Shown in pieces: positions 1 through 10,499 of a stretch of 64,000 bases of DNA. The notes beneath the pieces are model-generated. The model was not told the DNA's origin. It was given only the letters and a program-made list of their open reading frames with translations, and did no database searches. Within the stretch, counting starts at the first letter, position 1. Every line of letters starts with the position of its first letter. The translations under genes and the position numbers were made by a program. This DNA is from Symbiodinium natans (lineage: Eukaryota > Sar > Dinophyceae > Suessiales > Symbiodiniaceae), in assembly GCA_905221605.1 (NCBI GenBank), contig CAJNDS010002248.1:243501-307500 (forward strand), given 5' to 3'.

Positions 1-78
1 GGAACTCATATAGAGGCCTTAATCATTAGAACAGCTTTTTGCGGGCTATTATAGAATAATCATACAGGCTTAAAAGTA

Positions 79-187
79 ATAATAGGGGCCGTTTAATAAT
101 TAGAACAGTGCTTTGCGGGCTATTGTAGGAAAACCATAAAGGAACCATGAGGGGATATACTGTTCGTTAGTCATTATTCCGACCCCT
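79..187 (+). mobile_element. MITE-like family A, full copy
   Basis: Starts ATAGGGGCC and ends TTCCGACCCCTA, with internal TAGAATAG-like and GGGCTATTATAG motifs. A truncated second copy occupies 7-70. Confidence 0.65.
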
Positions 188-251
188 ACCGGAGCTTGGC
201 TTGCTCGCTCTTAAGTGCATGTGCTGCAAGGGTGCGTCTTGCGGCAGGGTT

Positions 252-408
252 GACCTAAACCCTTAAACCCTTAAACCCTTAAACCCTTAAACCCTTAAAC
301 CCTTAAACCCTTAAACCCTTAAACCCTTAAACCCTTAAACCCTTAAACCCTTAAACCCTTAAACCCTTAAACCCTTAAACCCTTAAACCCTTAAACCCTA
401 AACCCTAG
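252..408. repeat. Variant telomeric array, 8-bp TTAAACCC
   Basis: About 18 copies of CCCTTAAA, ending in two normal CCCTAAA units. A homogenised variant of the telomeric motif. Confidence 0.9.
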
Positions 409-424
409 TCTGTTTGGCTGGGAG

Positions 425-466
425 CGCGGCTTGAACTTCTTGATCAGCTTGAGCAGAAGTGCCGGC
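425..466 (-). CDS. Candidate microexon, ASASGQADQEVQAAQ type (diverged)
   Basis: Matches the blocks at 27,739, 29,106 and 32,185: (A)GTSAQADQEVQAA after an ATAG acceptor. The 3' boundary has decayed (GCGCTCCC instead of CAG|GC), so the exon may be dead. Confidence 0.35.
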
Positions 467-1137
467 CTATGTTGCAAACCCTTCCTCTGCCCCTCCAAGC
501 AAAGCCGCGAACCTACATTCAAACACCAAGCTCAAAAACCTTCGCTACATGCTCTTTTGAACTCGTGCAGCTCAAGAAACTGTGAAAGGACAGCCTGTGC
601 GATCATGAGCACTGGCTTCGACAGTTTTGTAGATGTCAATGTTGTGTGAAATTCCATAAGAAACCCTACAGGTTCAAGCCCTGACAGTCAAGCGAATGCA
701 AGCTTCTCGGAACCCAAATCCTTAAACCCCCCTTGAACCCCCCTTAAACCCCCCTTAAACCCGCCTTAAACCCCCCTAAATCCCTAAATCCGCCTTAAAC
801 CCCCCCTTAAACCCCCAGAAACCCCCTGAAAACCCCCTGAACCCCTCATGCTGTCTTGGCGCCTCAATCGACACAGTCAGCTCCCTGCCGGCCTCGGCCC
901 CGCTCGTTCCAAAGTCTAAGATACCCCCATCACGTTCATGGTTGGGATAATATTAGAAATTTAGGGTTTGGGTTTAGGGTTTAGGGTTCCTTATTGGGTT
1001 TAAGTACCCTTACAAAAGTAAAGTGGTACTCAACTACTATGACAAAGTATCTGGGCAAAGGCAGTACGGCAAGCCCACATCCTGCGACTATAAGACCTAT
1101 GCTTCGCGCGAAGGTTTGGACGCATGAATGCTTCAGG

Positions 1138-1250
1138 GCTTAGGGTTAGGGTTTAGGGTTTAGGGTTTAGGGTTTAGGGTTTAGGGTTTAGGGTTTGGGG
1201 TTTAGGGTTTAGGGTTTAGGGTTTAGGGTTCAGGGTTTAGGGTTTAGGGA
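1138..1250. repeat. Interstitial telomeric tract (TTTAGGG)
   Basis: About 15 units, mostly perfect, ending at a T8 run. Confidence 0.9.
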
Positions 1251-1300
1251 TTTTTTTTGCCACGCGCTTAGCTGACCTCTCGGACACTCTGCAGGGAATT
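1251..1300. other. T8-(G)CCACSCGC motif next to a telomeric tract
   Basis: Telomeric units, T8, GCCACGCGCTTAGCTGACC, then CTCTGCAGGGA. Related sequences follow telomeric tracts at 14,293, 31,251, 37,421, 39,505 and 39,546. Role unknown: a shared retroposon tail (minus strand) or a plus-strand T-box/acceptor-like signal are both possible. Confidence 0.5.
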
Positions 1301-1409
1301 GGCGGTTAAGTACGGGTTTTTTTGAGGTTTAGGGTTCAGGGTTCAGGGTTTAAGGTTTAGGGTTTAGGGTTTCCTTACTCGAAAAGCTCATCGAAACCGA
1401 GCTGAGGGC

Positions 1410-1451
1410 ATCTTTCGGCAGAAGGCGGTCGATCAAGGCAGTCGCCGCCGC
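1410..1451 (-). CDS. Candidate microexon, AAATALIDRLLPKD
   Basis: 42 nt after a CGAAG acceptor; donor GAT|GCCCTCAGC is shared with the paralog at 34,006 and resembles the one at 43,156. Member of the VAADMLDRVL helix group, on the unit-1 side. Confidence 0.45.
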
Positions 1452-1488
1452 CTTCGACGCATGCATGCCCAGATCCCTAAGAAGTACT

Positions 1489-1592
1489 AGACCCAGGAGC
1501 AACCTAGGCATAAACCCTTTCTGAAAGGGCTGAGGGAATTAATAAGGGAACCCCAACCTTAAAAAAGGGAAATGAGGGCCTACTCTGGGTCC
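1489..1592. mobile_element. MITE-like family J, copy 1
   Basis: GACCCAGGAG left, CTACTCTGGGTC right, about 104 bp. A related copy is at 51,088-51,195. Confidence 0.5.
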
Positions 1593-2160
1593 GAGAGTAG
1601 GTCCGCAGACGACTGCCCCGCAAGATCTACGCCAGAGCACATCACAGGACAACAAAGATCCTCAAGCACCCGCAGCCTGGTAATGGAGGGTTTAGGGTTT
1701 AGGGTTTAGGGTTTAGTAACCCTCACCTCCTGAGCCATGACTCCTACGAGAAACCAGCCTCTTGAGCAAGTGAGGAAGAACCCGTCACCTGGTCGTTGCT
1801 GTTGACAGGTTTAGTTGCGGAATGTCTCGCGGTTCGGGAGGAGGGTTTAGGAGAAGTCTGGAGGCTTGGGTTTGGGGACTGTTGTAGTTTATCTGCCCGC
1901 TACAGTCAAAAGCTTCCCGGAGATGCTCTGAAAGCTCAGTTGGTTGCCATTACTCATTGTAATCACAAGATTTGGGGAGGATCATTTCTTGGGAACGAGG
2001 TCAGCTGCCCCCCGAGGCCCCTTGTCCCTTTCGCTGGCCCTTGCTGGTTCCACTCTCGCACTCGCTGAAGCGACCCCCACACCTAGTCAAGTGACCTCCT
2101 TCGGGATGCTCCCCCTTCTACGACCAGGTTTAGGGTCTAGGGTTTAGGTTTAGGGTTTAG

Positions 2161-2221
2161 GAGGTACCCCCCTCTTATAATATATGTTAAGGACTAGTAG
2201 TATAAGAGGGGACATCCCAAG
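2161..2221. mobile_element. MITE-like family B, half copy
   Basis: Right half only, ending GGGGACATCCCAAG. Confidence 0.5.
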
Positions 2222-2635
2222 GCCACCTTACAAAGTGAGCCCTAGGTCGCGGGCCAGACCGATCCCTTTTACAATAGTTGGTTTGTTTGGGTCACCCGCA
2301 AGATCCCCATCTAAAAACTCAAGCCTTCGAAATACAAGCCAGGCAGGAAAGCTTCAGGCAAGGCTTTAAAGGCTTTTTTTCAACCCAGGCCGTAAGGCTC
2401 TAAATGCTTCGGGTTTGAAGGGCTGTCTCCTCAAAGGCTAGACGGGTTTGGGGCGGGCTGCCTAGACCGGGTGCAAAAATCACAACCCAAACTGCGGCGT
2501 GACGAATGCAGCCCCAACGAACGCTACCATGACAAGCAGCAGATATACTGCTCTGTGATGATCGAGCACAATCGCTGCTGAACCCTTCGTCCCCAAGCCG
2601 CCCCTGAGTGTCGAATAAACCCTCCGAAAAGCAAC

Positions 2636-2765
2636 CTCAAACCCTAAACCCTTGTTAGAAACCATAAATCCTTTTGCATCCGGGCTTGGCATTCGGCCTA
2701 AACCCGAAACCCTTAACCCTATAAACCCTAAACCTAAACCCTAACCCCTAAACCCTAAACCCTTA
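2636..2765. repeat. Degenerate interstitial telomeric tract (CCCTAAA)
   Basis: Scattered and clustered CCCTAAA-type units. Confidence 0.75.
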
Positions 2766-2882
2766 GCACGTATATTGTTCCACGTAACACGTAGCCTTGG
2801 AGACCCCGGTCCCTGGCGCCTCGTGGACACCTGTTGAGCGAACCGAGGCCTTGGCCGATGTTAAGGCTAGGGCTGATAATTA

Positions 2883-2998
2883 CCTGGAACTCTATTTACC
2901 TACAGTTTTGTGTTTAGGGTTTAGGGTTTAGGGGTAGCAATTACCCTTAATGAGTAGGTATAACCCATAAAAAGCTGTAGGTCAAGAGGGTCCCAGGT
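2883..2998. mobile_element. MITE-like family E interrupted by telomeric units
   Basis: CCTGGAACTCTATTTACCTA left and AGAGGGTCCCAGG right; three TTTAGGG units (2,910-2,932) sit after TACAGTTTTG. Confidence 0.65.
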
Positions 2999-3183
2999 AC
3001 AGTTTAGATGGTCCAGTGCGCAACCTGGGCTCAAGGTCTGCCACGGGCAACCCACATTGCCAAGGCCGCTGCAGCTGATGGAGCCTGCTTGCGGCGCGCA
3101 GGTTAGGGATCCCTGACTTTGCCGATGAAGTTTTTCATGGGTTTGAACAAGAAGAGGTATACATCTTACACGCATAGATTTCA

Positions 3184-3229
3184 AACCCTAAGCCCTAAGC
3201 CCTAAACCCTAAACCCTAAACCCTAAACA
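3184..3229. repeat. Interstitial telomeric tract (CCCTAAA)
   Basis: Six units. Confidence 0.85.
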
Positions 3230-3412
3230 CTCCGGAAAGCCTCTGCCGGCCTCATGCCTTGCAGCCTCGGGATTCGGGGATGGTCTGTGGCATTAGGGAG
3301 GACTGGCTTCGGCAGGCCTCTTCACACCAGTCGTGGGGTGCGGAATGAGGGCGACAGGCCGAAGGGCCGAAGTATGTAAAAAAACATCAACATACAAGAC
3401 TTGGGCATCGTA

Positions 3413-3456
3413 AGGGTTTAGGGTTTAGGGTTTAGGGTTTAGGGTTTAGGGTTTGG
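3413..3456. repeat. Interstitial telomeric tract (TTTAGGG)
   Basis: Six units. Confidence 0.85.
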
Positions 3457-3715
3457 AGCGTTTCCACCAGATACTTGCAGGCTTGCAGCTCATCACCTAA
3501 AGAGGCCCATGAACCGATTCAACTGAAGATTACGCGAAGCCGGGCTTACCAACCCTGTAAACTTTCAACCCTGCCCCCTCAGAACACAAATTCAACATGC
3601 CTGTACTTCTGCCACGTTGTCGCCAGGATGGCTGACCTGCACCGAGACGGCTGCATTTGTGATTTGGAAGAATGGGATAATGATATCTTAAAATCAAAGC
3701 AGGTCGCTAATTCAA

Positions 3716-3826
3716 CATGTGTATATTTTATCCGTATATGTATATAAATAAGTCTAACTCTACAACTACATGTGTATGTGCATGAATATGTATCTATATA
3801 TATATACACATATACGTATGGTGGTT
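3716..3826. repeat. AT-rich TATATG microsatellite
   Basis: Impure TATA/TATG repeats within a plus-strand AT-rich patch. Nothing else recognised from 3,457 to 4,036. Confidence 0.7.
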
Positions 3827-4036
3827 CAATATTGTATTGTGAAATACAGATGTGTGTATATACCTATCTGAATTTACTCTGAATTTACACGTTTTCTTTA
3901 ACAGAACCTTGCTACGCGCAATACACTCGCTTGACGTGAAAAACAAGGGCAGCTTGCCAGGCAAAGATTGCGTAGCCCTTTTTCCATACATGCAGGATGG
4001 TTTAGTTTCACGAACCCTTTTCAGCATGGTGGTCAG

Positions 4037-4145
4037 TTGGGATGTTCCCCCTTATACTTACTGCCCTTAATAGGGATTCTAGTACCTAGTACCCCCTACT
4101 ATAATCCCTAGCAAGGACTGTTTGTATCAGGGGGAACATCCCAAG
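4037..4145. mobile_element. MITE-like family B
   Basis: Long inverted repeat: TTGGGATGTTCCCCCTTATA at left pairs with its complement at the right end; short unpaired middle CTAGTACCTAGTACC. Confidence 0.75.
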
Positions 4146-4855
4146 TCTTCGGTAAGGTCAGGATCAGCTCGTCTTGCTCTTCACGTTGGAAACTCCGCAG
4201 TGTCGACACACTGTTTGGGGAATAGCCAGAAGAACAATCCATAACAATGACAATTTCCAAAACATGTATGATAAGAAGCAGGAAAACTACAGCTTGGAAA
4301 GGCAAGTTTCTCCAGGCGATCAGAGCTTTAAACCTCTGAAAGCTGGGAGAATTCAACTAAGCTGCGTTTCAGTATTTTTGAAGTCAAACTTTTACCAATG
4401 AAAACTCCGAAGACGTTGAACACCAAGGGCCAAGGCTTCTCAAAACCTGTACGAAACTGAAAAGCTCGAGCTCTGAATTCGAACTGTGAGTCTTAAAACT
4501 TTACACCTTGAACGCTCTGAAAACACAGTCGAACAGGGGACCAGGCGACAAATCTTAATCAACTGAAATCATTCAAGATCCATTGCAGATTTCTGTCTCA
4601 ATATTCAACCTGAAACCCCCAGAAAGCACTTCAAACCACCACATACTACTACAATCCATTCCAACCCCCAAGCCCACTTGCCTAACCCCTAAACCCTAAA
4701 CCCTAAACCCTAAACCCTAAACCCTTTTTTGACCCCGCGCGCTCTGACGGGTCCACCCCAAACCCTAAACCCTAAGCCCTCAACCCTGCTGCCTCATGCT
4801 CGTCATGGCCCTGGGGTCCGGTGGTGACGCTGGCCGCCCGGTCGGCCTTCAGCAA

Positions 4856-5130
4856 CCAGGCTTCAAAATCCTCATCATGGACCCCTATAAAGGGCCTTCA
4901 AGAGCCTCATAAGGAACCCTATAAAGGGCCGTTTAAGGGATTATAGGGTAAACATCCTCATAAGGAACGCGATAAAGGGCCTTTTAAGGGATTATGGGGT
5001 AAACATCCTCATAATGACCCCTGTGCAGGGCCTTTTAAGGGATGATAGGGTATAATGGCTCATTATGAACCCATAATGAACCCAATAAAGGGCCCTTGAC
5101 GGGATGATAGGGTATAGTAGCCCATCCTGG
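4856..5130. repeat. Tandem repeat of about 65-75 bp, four units
   Basis: Each unit carries CCTCATAANGAACCC, ATAAAGGGCC, TTTAAGGGATTATAGGGT. A single related unit, ending in the same AGCCCATCCTGG, is at 25,107-25,158. Confidence 0.7.
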
Positions 5131-5375
5131 AAAGGAGGGCTGGGGGGGGGGGAAGTTTTTGAAGGTTCTGGGCTTGAAGGTGTTGCGGTTCTAGGGCATT
5201 TAACGTATTTAGACATGGACGAGGGTGAATGATGTTTCTCAGGTGTGAGGTTGAAGTCGTTCCTTGCTCATCTCCTCCTAAGTTGGCCCTCTCCGAAGTC
5301 CTGCCCCCGCTTCGCCTTGGAGCTAGACGTTGCCCTAAGAACCTTTTTCAAGCAGCCGGTGGGGAGGGGCCTAAA

Positions 5376-5566
5376 CCCTTGGCCTTAAACCCTAAACCCG
5401 AAACCCAATTCATGCCAGGACTCAGCACCTTCATACAGGGCACAGCCCATGAACCCTCAACCCTAAACCCCAAACCCTAAACCCCAATCCTAAACCTTAA
5501 ACATCCTTAAACCCCATACTCTAAACCCCAAACCCTAAACCCGAAACCCTAAACGCTAAACCCTGA
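5376..5566. repeat. Degenerate interstitial telomeric tract (CCCTAAA)
   Basis: Units mixed with CCCCAAA and CCCGAAA variants, next to the 5,573 exon-like block. Confidence 0.75.
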
Positions 5567-5572
5567 AATGGC

Positions 5573-5623
5573 CTTCCTGGTGACGTCGGCCAGCAGCTGC
5601 TGGGCCACGGACTCAAGAGCGGC
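5573..5623 (-). CDS. Candidate microexon, AALESVAQQLLADVTRK
   Basis: 51 nt between a GCCAG acceptor and an AAG|GCC donor. No second copy was seen. It resembles the VAADMLDRVL helices in pattern (ESVAQQLLADV), hence lower confidence. Confidence 0.3.
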
Positions 5624-6421
5624 CTGGCATTGGTCTTGGACTTCTTTGGGGGGCCCCAGGAGCTCGTAGGGTTTAGGGCTTGGGGTTTAGGGTTTAGGGT
5701 TTAGGTATTGGGGTTTAGGGTTCACATACCCTACTAGGGGCTCTCTCTCTCTCTCTCGGTGCGCTCCATTTAGGTACACGGGCCCTTATGGTCTACTTAA
5801 GGCTACGGTGCCGGACCACTCCCAGCGGCTGGCATCCTTGGTCTGCTGGGCAGGAGTCACACGAGTAGAATACACTGAGACCAAGGATGAGCGCATAGAT
5901 TTCGCCGCCAAAGTCTGCAAGACTCCAAGTAAATGAGATTTGGGCCACCACCTTAATTTGGGCCATCTCCAAAAAACCCTCACAATGAGAGTTGAGGTGC
6001 CGCGACCGAAACCACCCTTGATCTGCTGTCACCTACCTTCACCAGCACCCTAAAGTCGCAAGGACAGACGGGGCCCGCTCGAGATCCTCGACCCCTCCAG
6101 ACAAAGCTAAGGCGCCTCTGAGACCTCCGCGCCCACGGAGCAGGAGCCTGGTACGTGGAGCTTCCCCACTACACGAAACGGAGGGTCCCAAACTTCAATC
6201 GAAGGCGTGGAGATTGTTGATTATAAGGTATGACAGCAAGTGAAATACTTCGCGGTTTGGGAACTCGCTCAATAAGCCTTTCTTTACACAGGGCTCGAGG
6301 TACTGCCACTAGCCGACATGCTTGGAACCCCAATGGTTTTCGAAGCCTCAAACATTACAGGCAGCCCCGAAACCCACCATCCTGAGGAAGAGAACTGATG
6401 CCCAGCATACAAGGCCATGGC

Positions 6422-6470
6422 CTGACTCCACAGCGAGTGCATCCGTGCCCTTGGTGCGGTAGCGACTTTT
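6422..6470 (-). CDS. Candidate microexon, VATAPRARMHSLWSQ (phase shifted)
   Basis: 49 nt between CATCAG and CAG|GCCATGG, paired with 37,123. The length is one more than a multiple of 3, so it would need a phase-2 acceptor. Surrounding sequence from 5.9 to 6.5 kb aligns with 36.5-37.2 kb. Confidence 0.35.
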
Positions 6471-7142
6471 CTGATGTTGAAAGTTCCATGGCTTTTAAGG
6501 GTGCGTGCCTGCAAAGTAGAAAGGCTTGGGTGGCTTAGGCTCGGCGGGCTGAGGCGAAGTCCACCTTTGCCTGCTCTGAAGGGGCACCAGAGGACGGAGG
6601 GCTGAAGGCCAGAAACGACTTAAGTCGATCTCCGAGCTGACACCTGTGTTTGCGATGGTGGATTCTGCCAACGATTGCCACTGCGATTGTCCACGCCATG
6701 AAATTGGCGGTCTATCCGCTGCCGGCCAAAGCCTCCCAAGCATAAGAGTTGACCACCATTGAAGAATCATAAAGAACGCACGACGCACTCCTCCGAAGCT
6801 GGCTGCTTCAAAAAGCCTCATTTCGCGATCGCCTCCCGCTCTTCACGCCGTCAACCTCTTCAAGCCCATATCGGCCGTCCCGTTGAAGGCGGGCTCCACT
6901 GCGCTCGGGTTCCACCGTGTTTCTTGTTAGGCTTCGGCAGGGGTGCGCCGTGAGAATGTCCAGTGTGTCGAACTTTCACTGCCCAAACTCTGAATCAGCT
7001 CTCTTGTTTTGGCCTAGCTCCATCTGCAGGCTCCGCATGTGTAGTGGTGAAACTCGGTTGGAGTCTGTGCTTGGTGGCGCTTCTCGCTGGCTCCCTCAAC
7101 GGTCTTTGGCACAATCATTAAGAGCACGAGCGCGAACTTCGT

Positions 7143-7263
7143 CCCAGAGGGTCCATTTGTAGTACTATTCTGGAATTAGGGACCTAAAAACCATACTAAA
7201 TAGGGTTTTGGGGTACCAAATTCCGTAAAAAAAAAGGCTGCAATTACAAATGGACCCTCTGGG
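7143..7263. mobile_element. MITE-like family G
   Basis: CCCAGAGGGTCCATTTGTAG left and its near complement TACAAATGGACCCTCTGGG right. Confidence 0.75.
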
Positions 7264-7375
7264 AGTACTTATGTGACAGACATACTTTCGCAACTTGAGC
7301 TCTGCGCCCTGCTTGTTTGCTGCAAGTATGGCCCGACGTGCGACACGAGGTCCGAAGCTAAAACAAGACAAGAAA

Positions 7376-7500
7376 CCTCAAACCCTAAACCCTGAACCCT
7401 GAACCCTCCACTCAAAAATCCTAAACTCTAACCCTGAACCCTGAACCCTAAACCCTAAACCCTAAACCTTAAACCCGAAACCCTAAACCCTAACCCCTAA
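7376..7500. repeat. Degenerate interstitial telomeric tract (CCCTAAA/CCCTGAA)
   Basis: About 15 units of mixed type. Confidence 0.8.
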
Positions 7501-7602
7501 CCTTCAGGCCCCAGCCGCTGTTGCTGCGATCTCCGGCTTTGCGACTGCCTCGGAAAGCGCTGCAGGCTTTGGAGTTGACGAACTTTTTGAGCATGCCGTT
7601 AT

Positions 7603-7735
7603 ACATACAAATATCTATATATATATATGTGTATATACATATATATGTATACGTGTGTGTGTGTGTCCATTTATATACATAATAAATATAAATATAACTA
7701 TAAATATAAATAAACAGATCTATATATATATCTAT
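7603..7735. repeat. AT-rich TATATATG/TATAAA microsatellite
   Basis: Low-complexity tract; similar tracts occur at 37,765-37,803, 38,457-38,520 and 39,155-39,205 beside array units. Confidence 0.75.
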
Positions 7736-7879
7736 ATGTTGTGTCTTCAGTTACCTTTTTCAGCTGCAGGCAGTTGATTAAAACGATAGATATGTGGCCA
7801 CCCGAGCAGTAACCAGTCGAAGCAGGATGGTGCCAAACATGCGGACACAAATAACTCAAGCACCTATAACTTAGTTGTC

Positions 7880-7956
7880 CAGTAACCTGGGGGAACTAAA
7901 GGTTAACCTTTAGGATTATAAGGGGATTATATGACCCCCAAAAAGGTTAAAGGTTA
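7880..7956. mobile_element. MITE-like element, single copy
   Basis: AGTAACCTGGGGGAACTAAA left against AAAGGTTAAAGGTTACCT right; about 76 bp. Confidence 0.4.
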
Positions 7957-8091
7957 CCTACTCTACTACTAAGACAAGAACCGCGGAGATACTTGGGGGT
8001 ACTGCGAAAAAACCTATATACCACCACATCAGCAAACTGCCAGTTTGGCGCACAGCTTCCCAACAACAACGGGGAGGGCACCGCCAAAGAC

Positions 8092-8130
8092 CTGTCCAAG
8101 GGCGCTGCGGAAGGCGATGGCTGTGTTGGC
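8092..8130 (-). CDS. Candidate microexon, ANTAIAFRSALGQ
   Basis: 39 nt, acceptor CTCCAG, donor CAG|GTCTTTGG. Paralog at 41,996 reads ANTAIAVRSALGQ with GT donor; nearby sequence up to 8,210 is also similar. Confidence 0.45.
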
Positions 8131-8722
8131 CTGGAGCAGTGCGCAGTTCGGATCTCTGGGGGATGGAAGGCCTACCCCAACATCCCGGCATCGTGCGAAG
8201 GTAATGTAGGAGGACGTCTCTGAGGCCTCCAAGCCGATGCTTGACACCTCCCTAAAGGTACCACAAGTGCGAAGTACGACCATGGTAAAAGAAAAAATGC
8301 TGGTAGACTCTACATCTGCTCTTAACTTATGCTCCAGGCGCTCTCGAATAGTCTGGCAGTATTTTGTCTTCATTTAGATTTTGATCAGCATGTCCGTCTG
8401 TACATGTCAGGGTTCAAGTGGGCATGCTATCTTTGTTGCAAAGCTTTCTGTTGTCCTTTGTTTGTCTGGGACTATTGTCAAGCCGCAAACAGGTGAGCAA
8501 AGGAATTCCTGATGACCCTGTGTAACCCGAAGCCCGCAGGTCTAGGATGGTCTAGGAACCGCGTGAAAGCAGGAAGACCTACCCCCCTTGCCCTCCAAGA
8601 CGACAACCCTGGTACAGCCTAAAATTAGAACTCGGACATGCTACCTTCGGGGGTCATTCCGAGCCAGATGAGCCAGTAAACCCTAAACCACTCTTTCATA
8701 TATAATATAAATGTTAATGGCT

Positions 8723-9110
8723 TTGCGGGCAAGGTCCGAAAATTAGTGGGCAAGGTCCGAAAATTAGCGGGCAAGGTCCGAAAATTAGCGGGCAAGGTCC
8801 GAAAATCAGCGGGCAAGGTCCGAAAATCAGTGGGCAAGGTCCATTGGCTGCCCCACGACCTTGCCCACTAATTTTCGGACCTTGCTGCCCGCTGACCCAC
8901 CACCTTGCCCACTGATTTTCGGACCTTGCCCACTAATTTTCGGACCTTGCTCACTAATTTTCGGACCTTGCCCGCTAATTTTCGGACCCGGGAAAGGCCC
9001 GAAAATTAGCGGGCAAGGTCCGAAAATTAGCGGCAAGGTCCGAAAATCAGTGGGCAAGGTCCGAAAATTAGTGGGCAAGGTCCGAAAAGTAGTGGGCAAG
9101 GAGCGGGCAA
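8723..9110. repeat. 21-bp minisatellite arranged as direct-inverted-direct blocks
   Basis: Unit close to GGGCAAGGTCCGAAAATTAGC. It runs forward at 8,723-8,845, inverted at 8,863-8,990 and forward again at 8,996-9,110. A CCCGGG lies at the second switch point (8,987-8,992). The inverted blocks could pair as a long hairpin or cruciform. Confidence 0.9.
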
Positions 9111-9111
9111 G

Positions 9112-9113
<2 letters not shown>

Positions 9114-9196
<83 letters not shown>

Positions 9197-9290
9197 ACCC
9201 CCCCCCCCACCCCACCCACCCCCCCCCCCACCCCCCCCCCCCCCCCACCCCCCCACCCCCACTCCTTCCCCCCCTGCCCCTCCAGCCCCC
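9114..9290. repeat. Poly-C tract of about 145 bp and C-rich tail
   Basis: Nearly uninterrupted C from 9,114 to 9,256 with rare A, then C-rich to 9,290. It directly follows the minisatellite. The length may be affected by sequencing or assembly. Open frames through it are artefacts of composition. Confidence 0.9.
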
Positions 9291-9518
9291 TTCCTCCCGC
9301 AACGGGTGTTGGTCAGTTGAAAACGTGTCTGACTTGGGTAGGTAAAACTCTTTGGGGTAGGATGAAAACCTTATATTTTCTTAATGTTATGGGATTCTTT
9401 GGGCGGGTGGGTTTTTTTCCGTTGCCTGAACACACTACTGGCCTAGTAAATGCTCGAACTTGAGATGCTGAACCCTAAACCCTAAACCAGCTTGAGATAC
9501 AGGTCTCCCCAGCCTCTC

Positions 9519-9551
9519 CTTGGGCGGCAGCGGCACGGCAGCTGGGGACTC
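9519..9551 (-). CDS. Candidate microexon, ESPAAVPLPPK
   Basis: 33 nt, acceptor GATGAG, donor AAG|GAGAGG. This is a GA donor, one of the non-canonical types known in dinoflagellates. Paralog at 42,577 encodes the same 11 residues. Confidence 0.45.
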
Positions 9552-10460
9552 CTCATCAGTGGAAGGACTTCTTGGTTGATGAGTGGTTCAACTGGGCTCG
9601 AAAGACTCAGCTTTTGAAGACATCCGCTTGCAAAGAAGAGGCCCTTCATTGTGGTTAGCAAGCTATAGCTTCGTATCAACGCATCGTAGCCCGTGCCACT
9701 TCAGCCCTCTACATGGAATTCAAGTGAAGGCCTGGACCGCGTGTGGCGCGGGCTGCGAGGCGACGGACCTGCAAAGACATGCTGAGGATGCCTAAGGCCT
9801 TCGACGTGTTTTAAAGCCTGGCTGACCACCCCCGAAGCAGCTGAAGATGCCAAGTTGTCAATGGTAGTTTGCCGCAGAGTCTAGCCTGGCATCCCTTGCA
9901 GAATCTGCTCACGTTTTCGGGCTCATGGCTCGCGGAAAATGGCCCAGGAAGAATGTAGACACGGGAACAAACGCGAGGCCCTCGCCAAAAAAGACACCAA
10001 GACCAGCCCCACGCATCCCATCCCTGCCCCCATCCCAGACTCCTGGCAAGCACAAAAAGAGGCCATGCCCTGGTTGCTACCACTTCACCCCTACACAGTC
10101 AAACCCAGTTCCGGCTCATAGTGCCACGAGGTGCCACTATGAGCCAACTCCAGCTTGGCCCACGACTGCAATCTCTCAGCGCTGTGCACCGAGGAGGTCT
10201 GCACCACGGGGACCTCAATTGCAAGGCTGCCCTCTTCCCCAGCTGCACGGGCTTTGGGGGTTTAGGGTTTAGGGTTTTTAGGGTTTTTAGGGTTTTGGGA
10301 GGGGCGGGGGCCGAAGGGGGACATGTCGGATGAAGGCCATCTGCAAGGCCACAATGGTGGTCCTCCATATAACCATCAACACAGAGATTATGCGGTACCG
10401 GCAAAATTCGGATCCTCAAGCCTGAAGCCTAAACAAAGCCTCCTCTTCTGAGCTGAAGGC

Positions 10461-10499
10461 CTCTGGCACCAAGACGCGGTCAAGCATGCCCGCAGCCAC
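10461..10499 (-). CDS. Candidate microexon, VAAGMLDRVLVPE
   Basis: 39 nt, acceptor GCACAG, donor GAG|GCCTTCAGC. The paralog at 43,156 differs by one Gly/Asp change and shares the donor context. Confidence 0.5.

Noticed and set aside
252-408. A chromosome end
   Set aside because: The array is internal, of a variant 8-bp unit, and unique sequence lies on both sides; dozens of similar tracts occur throughout.
3475-3747. Plus-strand 90-codon frame with AG...CAG|GTCGC borders
   Set aside because: Single copy, opposite strand to the rest, in an AT-rich patch; not enough support.
8827-9463. Poly-Gly and poly-Pro open frames
   Set aside because: Produced by the poly-C tract and 21-bp minisatellite; no non-repetitive coding sequence.
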